Shown here piece by piece: positions 27,101-39,800 of a DNA stretch of 64,000 nt (position 1 is its first letter; each line of letters opens with the position of its first letter). The DNA is taken from the NCBI GenBank assembly GCA_016490735.1, contig JAEMWC010000346.1, forward strand, positions 175,001 through 239,000, read 5' to 3'. The position numbers and the translations under genes were made by a program. The DNA is from Pachyseris speciosa. Its lineage: Eukaryota; Cnidaria; Anthozoa; Scleractinia; Pachyseridae. The notes under the pieces were generated by a model. It saw nothing but the letters and a program-made list of their open reading frames with translations. It ran no database searches and was not told where the DNA came from.

Positions 27101-29004
27101 ATCTAGGCCATCTTTCCCAATGAATTTTCCTTATTCCAAGAAAATGATAGTTTTAGTCACTAAGAATTTGCGTCTTTGCTTATTTTGTACAGCAGGCGAT
27201 GTTGCTTTTTATCACAAGTTACGAACTCGAGGTTGCGAACTCTGAGTCGAACTTCAAGTTATTTATCATGAAACATTGGTGGGGAGTATGCAGCCACTAG
27301 CTCGTAGCTTGATCCAAGAGGAACCAAAATGGCGAGTGAACGCCACAGAGAAACGTTACCAGGCTTACTTCGCTTGGCCTATTTCTGAAAGGGATTTTAA
27401 CCTACAAATAAGTAAAACTTTCAGTTTCTCTAATTTTACTTTATTGCTTCTTTTTTACGATTGGGGTTGAGTCGAGTCGAGTCGATCCAAGTTGATCCAA
27501 CCCGAAATGGCGGTCCGCGTTGATCCGGCCGTTGATCCGGCCCAGCACTTGGTAACTTGACCCTAAAGGAACTGGCACAAACGAAATGGCGGGTGAACGC
27601 CACGGAGAAATGTTGCAAGGCTTACGTCATTTGGCCTATTGCTGAAGAAAAAATTTAACCTACAAATGGGTAAAACTTTCAGTTTTCTTAATTTTTTTTC
27701 TTTTTTTAATCATCCGAGTTGATCCGACCCGGACTGGCGGTCCGAGTTGATCCGGTCTGGCTTTTCTCCGTGCCTGTTTTTGTTGTTGTTGTTGTTGTTT
27801 TTCTTTTTTCTTTTTTCTCTTTATCAACGCTTAATCTGTAAAGCGATTTTGCAATTTGACAAGGAAACATGTTTGTTGAAGAGCCTTTCTGTTAACACCA
27901 CAGACGATGAGTGACTCCTAGTGATTAACATGTTTAAAATTTGATCACGTGTACAAGTTACGACTTGATGGTGCAATCATTTGAGAAGCGGAATATGTAG
28001 CTCCATGCCTATGGTCGGTGGTTAGACTCCCCCTTAAGATTGATTTCTTATTTTTTTTCTTTTTAACTTGTTTTTCTTTTTTTCTTGTCAGCGCCTAAGC
28101 TGTAAAGCGATTTTGCAATTTGACAAGGAAACATGTTGATAATTCTTTGGATATTCGCTAGTCGCTGAACACGAAACCGCGAGCCAAAAAAGCCGGTGAA
28201 GATTGAACCGATCCAAAAATAAGCGCCTTCACATTGTTTTCCAACGGTAGCGGCTTTGAACCCTGCAGAAATCAAGAACTATGTCTCCATCTTTCTTTCT
28301 TTATCTACAGAATTATTTATTTGGCCGAGCGGGAGTCTGGGGCAGGTGACGGACACCACGACGAAAAAAACCACTAAAAAAAAAAAAAACGTGTATTACA
28401 AGAAACGGCTCGTTGCGATAGCGACCCCGCTTATAAACGATAGAAGTGATAAAAGATAAAGTTCACCGTTGAGATTAAGGGTCAGTTCCTTTTTGGGGGG
28501 ATGATCCAATCACTCGGATCACCGAGGATCCCTTTCCCAGAGTGGATTCCTCGGTTCTTTGATGATCTTCGATCCACCATGAACCGAGTGGTGTTATGAG
28601 TATAATTTGCTGTTCAGTGGATGTTCATTCAACAATTCTAGTTGTGGGCGCATCATACGTAGCATTTATTTACCGCGATTTCGATAATTCCGTGCTTATC
28701 TATAACATTTCCAATTTAAGGCCCTTGCAGACAAATGTTGGTTTCGCGTGCCAAAATTGAAAAAAAAAAGTCCTCACGCCTTGAGTGACTGTTCTGTAAT
28801 TTTGAATGCACTTAATTTATGCAAAGGAGTTTACAATTGTGAATGATATATGAAATGAATAATATATGAACTGCGGAAATGAAATCAAATGAAGAATGAT
28901 CCTCGCAGTTGTGAATGCAATTTATGCAATTGCGAAAAGAAGCCTGAAAAAAATTCAGAACGACGAGGGGGTTTGAACCCGTGACCTCGCGATTACCGAA
29001 CGAT

Positions 29005-29045
<41 letters not shown>

Positions 29046-29211
29046 AGGTCAATTGTGGTTCATATGTTCCCGTGAAAGAAATGAGTGTGAATGATATATG
29101 AAATGAATCATATATTAACTGCGGAAATGAAGTCATATATCATTCATTTCATATATCATTCACACTCATTTCTTTCACGGGAACATATGAACCCACAATT
29201 GACCTGCTCCT

Positions 29212-29246
<35 letters not shown>

Positions 29247-32200
29247 ATTGCACCGGTAATCGCGAGGTCACGGGTTCAAACCCCGTTGAAGTCCTGAATT
29301 TTTTCAGGCTTCTTTTCGCAATTGCATAAATTGCATTCACAACTACGAGGATCATTCTTCATTTGAGTTTACAATTCTCCACACTTATACGGGATCCCAT
29401 TGGGACATGTTTCCATAGATACTGTTAATTCCCCCTTGACATGAAGGGGTTAACTACATTTCTAGTCTTGAGTTGTTTCTTCCGGCCAGAATGCAGCACG
29501 GGTACTTGCATGTGCGGCCAGGATCCAATAAGCTGGCCGAGGTGCCACGTTTACAACTGGTCATCGATATTACTCTTACACTCAGAACGTTTTATGGCTC
29601 CTAACGCCACCGGAAAACCATTCCGATTCAAACCAAATCTGTTTTTATCCTAACCTTGGTGAAGTCTTTCTGTTACCAGAGTTTCAGCCAAAATTATTTT
29701 TGATGCGAAATTGAGTAAGTGGTTTTTACAGAGACAGCTCCGTAATCGTGCGGAATCATGGCAGACATTTAATTAAGTTTTATCGGTGAGCATTTTTTTT
29801 AAACTAATGCCGTGTAAAATAAAGAACTACTCCTGAAACAGTCAAAGAAGGAGCAACACTTGAAGGCACTGTTCAGTCACCATTATTTAAATGATCCCTG
29901 GAAAAAGTATTCAAATACTTTCCATACAGGAAGGCTATCTCGGAACTTGAACCCTTTTCTTTCACATGCCATGCAACACTGAAATCTTCGTTCTTGAATA
30001 AAAAAGAAACGAGGGAAACATACCTGTTGATAAAGTTTCAGTCTAAGTATTTTAAAAGTACTACAGTGGGCGCGGTTTTCTATTTGCTGTCGTAAAACCG
30101 AGAAAATTAATCTTTCAAATCAACCAATTAGAATTCACAGCAAATATCAACCCGTGCGCCAAATGCGGGAAAATGCGTGCGAGCAGATGCAGTTGCTTTT
30201 GCTTTTCATTGGTTGATAAAATGGCTCGAGGCTCGCAACAGAAGAGACACAAACTACGTTCGACACTAAAAAACACGATTTTAAGTCAAAACCAATTCCT
30301 TGATTTTTTAGACATCACATGCCCTTCAGAAGATACACCAAAAACTTTTAAACAGACCCAGTACTCACATTAGCAATACCGAGGAAAGAGCGTAGAAGCG
30401 TAAGATGAAAGGAAACATAAATTACTATCCCCGGACACTCAGTTGGGGCCCACTATAAAACACAATTTTAAGTTAGAACCTCTTTCTTGATTTCTTAGCA
30501 AATTAACCAACGTCAAATATAACTTTGAACCAAAGCCACACTCAGTTGTGATCGATAGACGAGAACTGGTTCTACAGTTAAACGTGGCTCCACTTATACC
30601 AGTGGTTGTTGAGAGACCAACTGTACTGAATGTCAACGCAACTAACACCAATGTGACAAGGAAAAGCAACACCAAGTTGAACGAGACCAAGTCAATAGCC
30701 CAGAATGGTAGTGCGGTAAGGGACAAAACAGTATAGTATAAAGTTGGAGGGAAGCTAAGGGATTTATACCGTTTAAGGTGGCTCGAAATAGTCTTCATTT
30801 TCTCGAGACAAGTTTACAAATTCTTTTCTAAATACAGTTTGGTTAATCATACCGACATGACATTTGCACCATAAATAAATTAAACATCATGGATTCATTA
30901 CATGATATGTTTCCCAAAAAATATGTTTCCATGGCAACTATATGACGCATTCATTTGACTCCTCAAATTCGACATCTATTGCCTTACTTAAAAAAAAAAA
31001 CAGGCCGGTGAAATCTTCTCAAACTGCTATATTATATGATATCAGGAATGATCTTCAAAATATTTAAGTCTAAAAAAATTCTGTATTCCAGATTAAAGGA
31101 AAACTACTTTCGACTAAATTTGCTTTTTTAATTTTTTCCTACCTACAGAATTTCTCAAAAATTGGTAAATATACGCAGCCAACTGATCTCAGTTGTCACC
31201 GAAAATTAAAAACAATTTATCGACCAGAAGTGGAAATATAGATGCCTGAAGTTGGAAAATGTGGAAACAGTCGGGGTCGACTAGATCTGTGTTTAAGCAT
31301 GCGCAAAATTTGCGCGGGCGTGAAACGAAGATCAGCGATCGGGAAGATGTCATCTTCCAGCCGTTTGGGCAAAGTATTTGTAGTTGTTGTGAATAGAAGA
31401 TATTTTCCCTTTCGACCATTTTATGCAAATTAAACAAGAAAAGTAAGCAAAATCAGGCGAGTAAAGCTTGCCGATCGCGTTTGCATAAACGTGCTTCGAG
31501 ATCTATCTAATCTAAGACTTCAAGAGGTGTCCTCTAATAGGCTAAGTCTATTGTTTGGCGGTTTATATTCGCGATAGTGAAGTCGACGTTCTGGAGTCTT
31601 GGAGTCGTCCTCTGTGTGCTACACATTCAAGAATTCACTTCTATCCGTTTATTTTGCTAGTTAACGGAATCGGCTGTATTACTTTCGAAGTAAAGCTATT
31701 TCGAGCCACCTTTAATTTATAAAGGACTCGTGCAGTCAATTAAACAAGGAATTTCTGGTCAATTAGGTAATTGTCCGCGTAAGAACTACGCATCGCAACT
31801 GCAAAATCTGTTACTACCGTGTCAAGTAATAATCATTAAGTTCAATTAATTCAGCGACCCCAAAATATGGAAAGCTAAACACAAGCAACACCTTTTACGC
31901 AGTTTTGCTCATTCCCTTAATGTCTACCTCACTTCCAAAATTCAGCATTTTCGCATGTATGTGCCAATGTGAATCTGCAATTGTTTGCAGTCAGTGAGGT
32001 CGTCAACTGCAAAATATTGTCGGATTGTCTAGTAGGTCTATATAGCAATTATTATTTTTTTGTGAATGTTCATATCACAAATTCAAAGTATATTTTCTTC
32101 GAAAAGTTGTTCCGTAATTTATACCATTTCCTTATTTCCCTAAAGGCTGGGAACTTCGTGCTCCAAAAGATACAGATGGTGAGTTATTTACTGTATTAAA

Positions 32201-33824
32201 TGTGTAAAGTGGCAGAGGTGTAAATAACTAACAATGAGCAACCTGTTGCTGCGGACCAATAAAGTCACTAAAATGAATTAAAAATATCAGCGATCATGAC
32301 AAGATAAAGTGATTTGGAATGAAACTTCTTAGATTGGTATTTGTTTATGTAATGAAATATTTCAATAGGAAAGTTCAATGTTTGCCAGCTGATTCAAATA
32401 GAATCGTAAACCTAATTTAATATTTGTGATAAAGGCAACATCTCGCATATAAAAATTTCTAGAATTCATTACCAAAAAGCTAAGGATGGACAGTGCCTGA
32501 GAAAGTGCGTAAAGGCAATTTTGAACCCAAAATTAATCGGTTAACCAAAGATCTAAAATTAAATTAATTCCAAATTTTGATTTTCGAACACTTTCAAACC
32601 CTACTTAATTTATTTCCTTAGACGTTATTAACTTCCACTTCCTTCCTCTTCATGTCTCAAAAACAAAAACGGAAGAATTTGAAGGTAATCTTTCAAGTAA
32701 AACTCAACGCATTTTTCGGTCGGCTGGAACCTCGAACCTAACATGGAAGTAAAATGGTGAGTCGTATCAAAAACGCGGCACTGTCGACCAATATGGAGAA
32801 TCCCTTTTATCCTACTCTATCTCTATCAACAGACGAATGAGCAGACTGATAAGCAAATAAATGATCTACTTAAAGAAAATTCTTGGTTTTCAGTCACGCA
32901 AGTAAAAAAATAAAATCATCTACCATTCGATAGATAAAGTCAAGAAATTGAGATGTTGTAGAAGAGTAATAAATAAACAACATACCAAAGTCTTGGGGCT
33001 GTGCGATATTCCGTACTCGAGTTATTAGGCAAAATGTACCACTCAAAATTATAGAGTTTAGTATGGACACGCCATGTTAGTGTCCGTCTGAGGGGCACAA
33101 ATATTGCGGCCGGAAACGTGTTAAAACATCTGGAATTTACTTTGGCTGTCTAAAAGGCATTCTTCTCTCTCTTGAGCTTGCAAACATTCGCAAAGACGCT
33201 TCTCCTGTCATGTTGGCTTTTCAAACCTCAAAAACACAAGCTGAATCGATGTTTTCGTGTACGTGACATGCCTGTGAGCAGACATGTGTATGTCACGCAC
33301 CGTAAAAAACCTAAAATTCAAACTGCTCTATTTTCAAAACAAAGCACGCTGCCGAGCTGAAAACATGCAAGCAGATATATTTCTAAAATGCCTTTTACGT
33401 GATGAAGCTAAAAATACAAAAATCTGTTTAATTTTGAATTTTCTTTTTTCATGACGTCATGTGAAAACCAAGAATAACTGCACAAATGAGGTAAGCCAAA
33501 GCAGAATTTTTTTGCGTTGTTTACTGAATTTCAAACCATTCACTTATGAATTTTTTTAATGCAAATAAACGAAAAACTGGCGTTTGCTCTTTGCTGTAAA
33601 CGTGTTTGATATATCAACTGAAATGTATAATTTACGAAGCAGAAGATAAAGGAAAATGTTTCCTACCCTCTCTTCTCTTACTTTCCCTTCTCTGTCCTCT
33701 CCTTCTCATCCATCCATTCATCCATCCATCCATCCATCCATCCATCCATCCATCCATCCACCCATCCATCCATCCATCCATCCATCCATCCAGCCATCCA
33801 CCCATCTATCTATCTATCTATCTA

Positions 33825-33880
<56 letters not shown>

Positions 33881-36800
33881 TCCACCCTCATTCATTCATT
33901 CGTTCGTTCACAAACTCAAAATTAGAATCCAAAAGAGTGAATAGAGAATACCAGCACGGGCGAAAGTGCTGTTTCAGTCTTGCGAGCCACATTAACATTT
34001 GGGCGTTTCACCCTCGGTCAGGTCAAAAGATCAAGCTGAGGTATTTTTTGTTGCTATATCACTTAAAACAAAAGTCGCTCCAATTCTTATGAATTCTTTT
34101 GATTATTTAATTAACTATCAATTAATTTCATTTACCTCGCAATGCTTTGAATTAAGAAACAAATTAATATCAATGAATGAATGAGAAATGTAATGTTTTT
34201 GTGATATTTTACACAAATTGGTCGAATTAGTAGCTAAATTTAGACTAGTTTTATGGTCATGCAAATAAAACATTTGTTGTTGTTGTTGTTCATTGCAGAA
34301 GGACTTTGTGCAATCTTATTGTTAATTCATTGAGACATAATACTTTCTTGTTTTGCTATTCCAAATGGTATTCTTCAGTCACTTGTTTTATTTGCTTATA
34401 TTGTCTAATCGTTGTTTATTTTCTTGTTTTTGTTTTAGGAAAAGGGAGTTGCAGGCGTTTCCAAAGACTACTTGAAGCACGAAAAAATTCAGAGCGACAT
34501 GGAACTAATTTTACTGTGTATTTCAATAGCAGCAATTATTCTTGCTTTCATGCTGCTGACGGTTTTGAGGTAAACCAATGAACTGGCACAAAGAAAAAAT
34601 ATGCCGTTATAGATGTAACAGCTAGAAAATCTGCTCTCCGAGTTAAAAACACAGTTTTGGGAAAAATCACAGTCGAGGTATGAGATAGATCAACTTTTTT
34701 GCAGTCATGATCGTTTAAGCCCAAGTCTGAATTAACCGATACATACGGTTTTAGCTCTAAAATCGTAAGAATGCCTACGTTCTGCGGAACAAGGCGGATT
34801 TTTTCTTCGAGATCCCCAATTTCATAACGCTTTACAGGTAAATAAGGTGCAGCTTAGTTGCCAGTCTTAACGATAATCTGCATGCAAAATAGTCGCGTTT
34901 TCTCTGGATATTCACGGACAGAGACGAAAATTTACTTCTCCCCCATTTTGTTCTAAGACCACAAGCGTCAGTACAGTCACAGAGCAATGCCAAAAAATAA
35001 TGCCTGTTTTGTATGCCATCGTTACAGTTACTGCTGTTCGAGACTAACTTCATTTGATGGAGAGAAGGGACTATTAGCAAGTGCGAGCTTTTAAACCGGG
35101 GAATCTTATATTCCGCTTTATTATATATATATAGCGAGAATTCTTGCAAATAGAATTCTATATGTGCTATATTTTCACATGTGAGAAAAGCGATACGTCC
35201 AATCAGCTTCGTGTACAGCATTCTTCACATGTGAAAATATAACCAATCACCGTCCAAAGAAGAATCGCTTAGCCAATCAGAGCAAAGCATTCAAATGGCT
35301 CCCGAGAAGCGCGGACTTCAACTCGGCGCCCGCTCGAAGTTTGTGTTTCAAAAACATGGCTTCGGCTTCCCGTTTTGTTCCAAAAGGATTTATCGTTAGA
35401 TGATTTTATTGGGACGCAATCGAGCAAAAACCAGGGGGCGAACACTCAAAGAGGAATATTCAACAATTCTATAAACAGTGTAAGTCAACAGAGTGCGAAT
35501 TTGTCGTTGCACAGCGCGAAGCGATGCCACCAGATGATTGAATCTGACAGTGATTAGGGACAAGCGAAAACATTTCACACTTTGTATTTACAAATTCTCC
35601 CGTATTTTTCAGTTATTCTAAAAAGGAAGTGATATTTAAGCTTGTGTAGGCACTTTGTCTACTTGTTGCTGACCTGGAAACCGGTCGACATAATTTTTTA
35701 TTACGCTCGGTCATATAGATCAGTCTTGAATTTTTTGCTGTTCTTCGTGTAAGCTTATTGAATCGGGAAAAATAAAACTGATTTCAAGTATAGGTTTAAT
35801 TCTCGCTATATATATCATAAAAGACAACAACAACAAGCCTTATTTGCATGACCGTAAAACATTACAGTATTGCGAAAGCAGGCAACAAGAATTAAACTAC
35901 ACTAGTTTGACAACAGATTGTTTCGTAAATCAAAACACTCGGAAATAAACTTAACAAACTTCATATTAATAATATTATCATCACAGTTCATTAATTCCAC
36001 AATTAAATCAGCAAATGGTAACAGCTTAATATTCGGTATTCTATTAACTATTTCATCATAAAAGGTATTTCTGATTGATGAATACTCTGAACACCGAAAC
36101 AGAAAGTGGGTTTCATCTTCAATCTCATTCATAGCACAAAGACTGGAAAGTCTTTCACATCTAGGGATATTATCATACCGACCGGTTTCAATTTTAAATT
36201 TATGATTACCAATTCTCAGTTTCACTAATGTTTCTCTATTACAGTTTTTCCTGGTTATGTCTAAATAAATTGAGGGTGCATAGTTGTTTTTGAAAGTGCT
36301 ATAAAATTCTAATTTTTTTGAATGCTGAGGGGTGTGTTTCCAATGATCGATATATTTCTTTTTCATGACGTCCAAATGGCGCTTAATCATAGTGTTATCT
36401 AACTCGCTGTGGTCAAAGTCAGGGAGACCATAGCACTGATAAATGTTTATGAGATTGGAGTAAAAGCTACTTTTGCCATGAGAATGAAGATCAATTGACG
36501 TTAGAAGGGACCGCGTTTAACAATAGTCTTGGGCCTTATTTTGAAGATAAGTTACGTAATTAAGTATTCTTTTATTTATTTCAATAATCAAGGGAAATCG
36601 TCCAAGTTCAGCCCTGCACGCAATATTGGATGCTTTATTGTATTTATTTATTTATTTATTTATTTATTTATTAATGCTTTGTACGGATTCTTATTCACGA
36701 GTTGCAAAACTTTGGAAAACTCACTCGTTCGCTGCGCTCACTCGTTCGTTTTCCCAAGTTTTGCAACTCGTGAATAAAAATCCGTACGTCACACTTTCTA

Positions 36801-39800
36801 TGCTGTAATCTATATTTATTATATGACTGGCTCTCTCAGTGGTCAAGACGAATCAACTCTCCTGCTGTGATTGGCTACCCGCGAGGTCAAGATGGAGCCA
36901 TCTTGACCGCTCGGGATAGCCCCGCCGTGCGTCCCGAGTTTTACTGTCTTTTAATAGCGTCCTTTGAGTCATATAATAAATCCTTTATTGACCAAGCCTG
37001 TTCGGTCAAGATGGTGGGGTATTGACCTCGTTCTTTTCTTGCGTGTTATTGGACCTCGACTTCGTCTCGGTCCATAAACACGCAAAAAAAGAACTTGGCC
37101 AATATCCCGCCATCTTGACCTCACGCTTGGCCAATAACCCATATATATGACTGGAGAACAGTTATATCTGATCGAGATTATGTTGGGGAGTGGGGAGCCT
37201 GTAATTCTGAGGGATTTCACGCCTCTCTGATATCCGCCAGGATATCAGAAATTTAGCATAGTCGCTAGCAAAAGGCGACTATTTTGAAAGGTCGTGAATG
37301 TATCCTTGTGTTCTTCTTTCCCTACTAATACAATAATCATCAGATCCACCTAGGCCAAGAAAATTTTGGTTAACGTAACCTCAATCTGTTCCACAGGTTG
37401 AAAAAATCTGAGCGGCTTTTCATACACAAAAGTCTGCTCTTCTCACTGGGAACTGGAAATCTTGTGTTTGTGTTGGATAAAACTACTTTTGGAACAAGAC
37501 AGGATCACACGGTAAGCCAAGATAGACGGCAAACCACCCATTTCACTATCAACAATTTTGTTTTAACTCTTTGCATACCAAGTGGCCGTATATGGCCACA
37601 AAAAAAACAAGCAAACAAACTCCATGCTAGCTTTGAATGATCATAGCACTTGTGAACACTACCTAAACATATTCATTCTTTAATCCGCAGTTCAAATAGA
37701 AGTGTCTTTCATATTATATTCATGCCCGTTCTCACATATTCATCACTCTCACGGGTATATTACGAACCAACAAAATGACCAGCCCCCAGTTGGCTTGTTA
37801 GCTCAGTTGGTAGAGCACTGCACCGGTATCGCAGAGGTCGTGGGTTCAAACCCCGTACAAGCCTGAATTTTCTTTTTCAGGCTTTATTTCCACTACTGCT
37901 TTAGTAGTGTTCACAACTGCAATGATCATTCACATACTCGTTTTTTTAATCCGCAGTTCAAATATATGATTTTCATATTTTCATTCTGACATATTCATAA
38001 CTCACGGGTATAGTGATTTTCATACATTCATTCTCACGCATTCATCACTCACGGGTATATTACGACAGGATTACGAACCAACAAAATGAGCAGCTCCCAG
38101 TTGGCTTGTTAGCTCAGTTGGTAGAGCACTGCACCGGTATCGCAAAGGTCATGGGTTCAAACCCCGTACAAGCCTGAATTTTCTTTTTCAGGCTTTATTT
38201 TCACTACTGCTTATGTAGTGTTCACAACTGCGGTGATCATTCACATATTCGGTTTTTTAATCCGCAGTCCAAATATATGATCTTCATACATTCATTCTCA
38301 CATATTCATTACTCGTAGGTATATTACGAACGAAGAAAATGAGCAGCTCCCAGTTGGCTTGTTACGTCATTAGCTCAGTTAGTAGTCAGGGGCACCCAAC
38401 GATAAGTTTCGGTAAATATCTGTTCGGTGGAGGGTAGTTCGCCTTAGGCTTTCGGTGTACATTAAAGAGTATTGTAGTATCCATACCTACGCACGCACGC
38501 AGTGCGGACCTACATTGTATCACGTGACCCAAATAAACCAGTTCTTCCAATATGGCGTGTGTGTCTTGTTGAGTTTGTACATTGGCGACGAGGATTCGCG
38601 GATTATTGAGAAGAAAACCGAAAACTTGAAAGAGAAAATCGGCCAAATCCAAGAGACCGAACCCAAGTACTAAGAGACCGAAAATTTAAAAGAAGACAAT
38701 AAGAAGAAAGCAAGAAAACAGAAGAAAACCTCGCGACCACGCGCCGATCAGAAATATGCCACCGCCGGACGAGGCAAACCAAGGTGGAGGTGAAGGAAAC
38801 GCGAACAATCCGACACAAATAAGAGTATTCAATGTGGGAAAATCACTTAAAATTGAACCATTCAAGATCCCAGAGAACCCATTGGAGATTGGGAGAGCGT
38901 GGCAAGAATGGCTGGAAGATTTCGAAGATGAAACGTCGTACTTTGAAATCGTTGAGATAACCGACCGCGTGAGCGCCCTGAAAATCTACGGCGGCAAGGA
39001 GATCAAGAAACTCGCTCGCAACCTGCCTGACACCGCACCGGTGGTTGGGGACGATGAATACAAGCGACTCAAAAGAAAATTGGATAATTATTTCCTGCCG
39101 AAGAAAAACAAACACCACGGGAGATACACATTCAGCAAACAAAGACCAGCTGAAGGGGAGAGTATCGTCACATACGCGGCGCGGTTACGCGAAAAATCAA
39201 AGGATTGCGAATTTGGCGAACAAACCGATGACAGAATCCTGGAACACTTGATACAAACCGTCAAAGACAACGACCTTGTGAAGAGAAGTATTCAGAAGAA
39301 ATGGAATCTCGACCGATTTCTAGAAGAAGCTAGCCAGCGCCAAGATATCAACCAGCAAGTCAAGGATATGAAAGAAGATTTCAAGATATCGAAAGTTGAG
39401 CGCCGACCAAGAGATTTTCAGAAGAATGGAAAGTGGGACGGGAAAAGAAAACCGAAGAAACCGCCACCACTCCCCAGGAAGCCACGAGACAAGAAAGAAG
39501 AGAGAGGCAAAGGCTGTGGTTACTGTGGGAAGACAGGAGCACACCCTCCAGGTCGAAACTGTCCAGCATACGGGAAACAGTGTTTAAAATGTGGCAAGTA
39601 CAATCATTTTGCATCGTGTTGCAGAGTCAGTACCCAAATTCAAGAAGAATCTAAAGAAACTAGAAGAGGGCGAATCAAGAAAACAACAGAGGCTGAAGAA
39701 TCAAGCAGTGAATCGGATGACGATTACATCTACCTTCAGGAGACAGCACAACACCTACACCGAGTGAAGAAGATAAGGTCAGGTCCAAATCAAGACACTG

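Noticed and set aside
28966..29292. Two further tRNA-like heads in opposite orientation
   Set aside because: Eight-base or irregular anticodon loops and SINE flanks; not functional tRNA genes.
30439..30798. 119-codon minus-strand frame with hydrophobic stretches
   Set aside because: Antisense shadow of GPCR exon 8.
33606..33944. Two overlapping frames with HPSI and LSIY/CLSV repeats
   Set aside because: Translation of a tetranucleotide microsatellite.
37793..38173. Two tRNA-like sequences, possible tRNA-Thr(GGT) genes
   Set aside because: Mismatched anticodon stem, C in place of the invariant U before the anticodon, tandem SINE context and conserved SINE tails.
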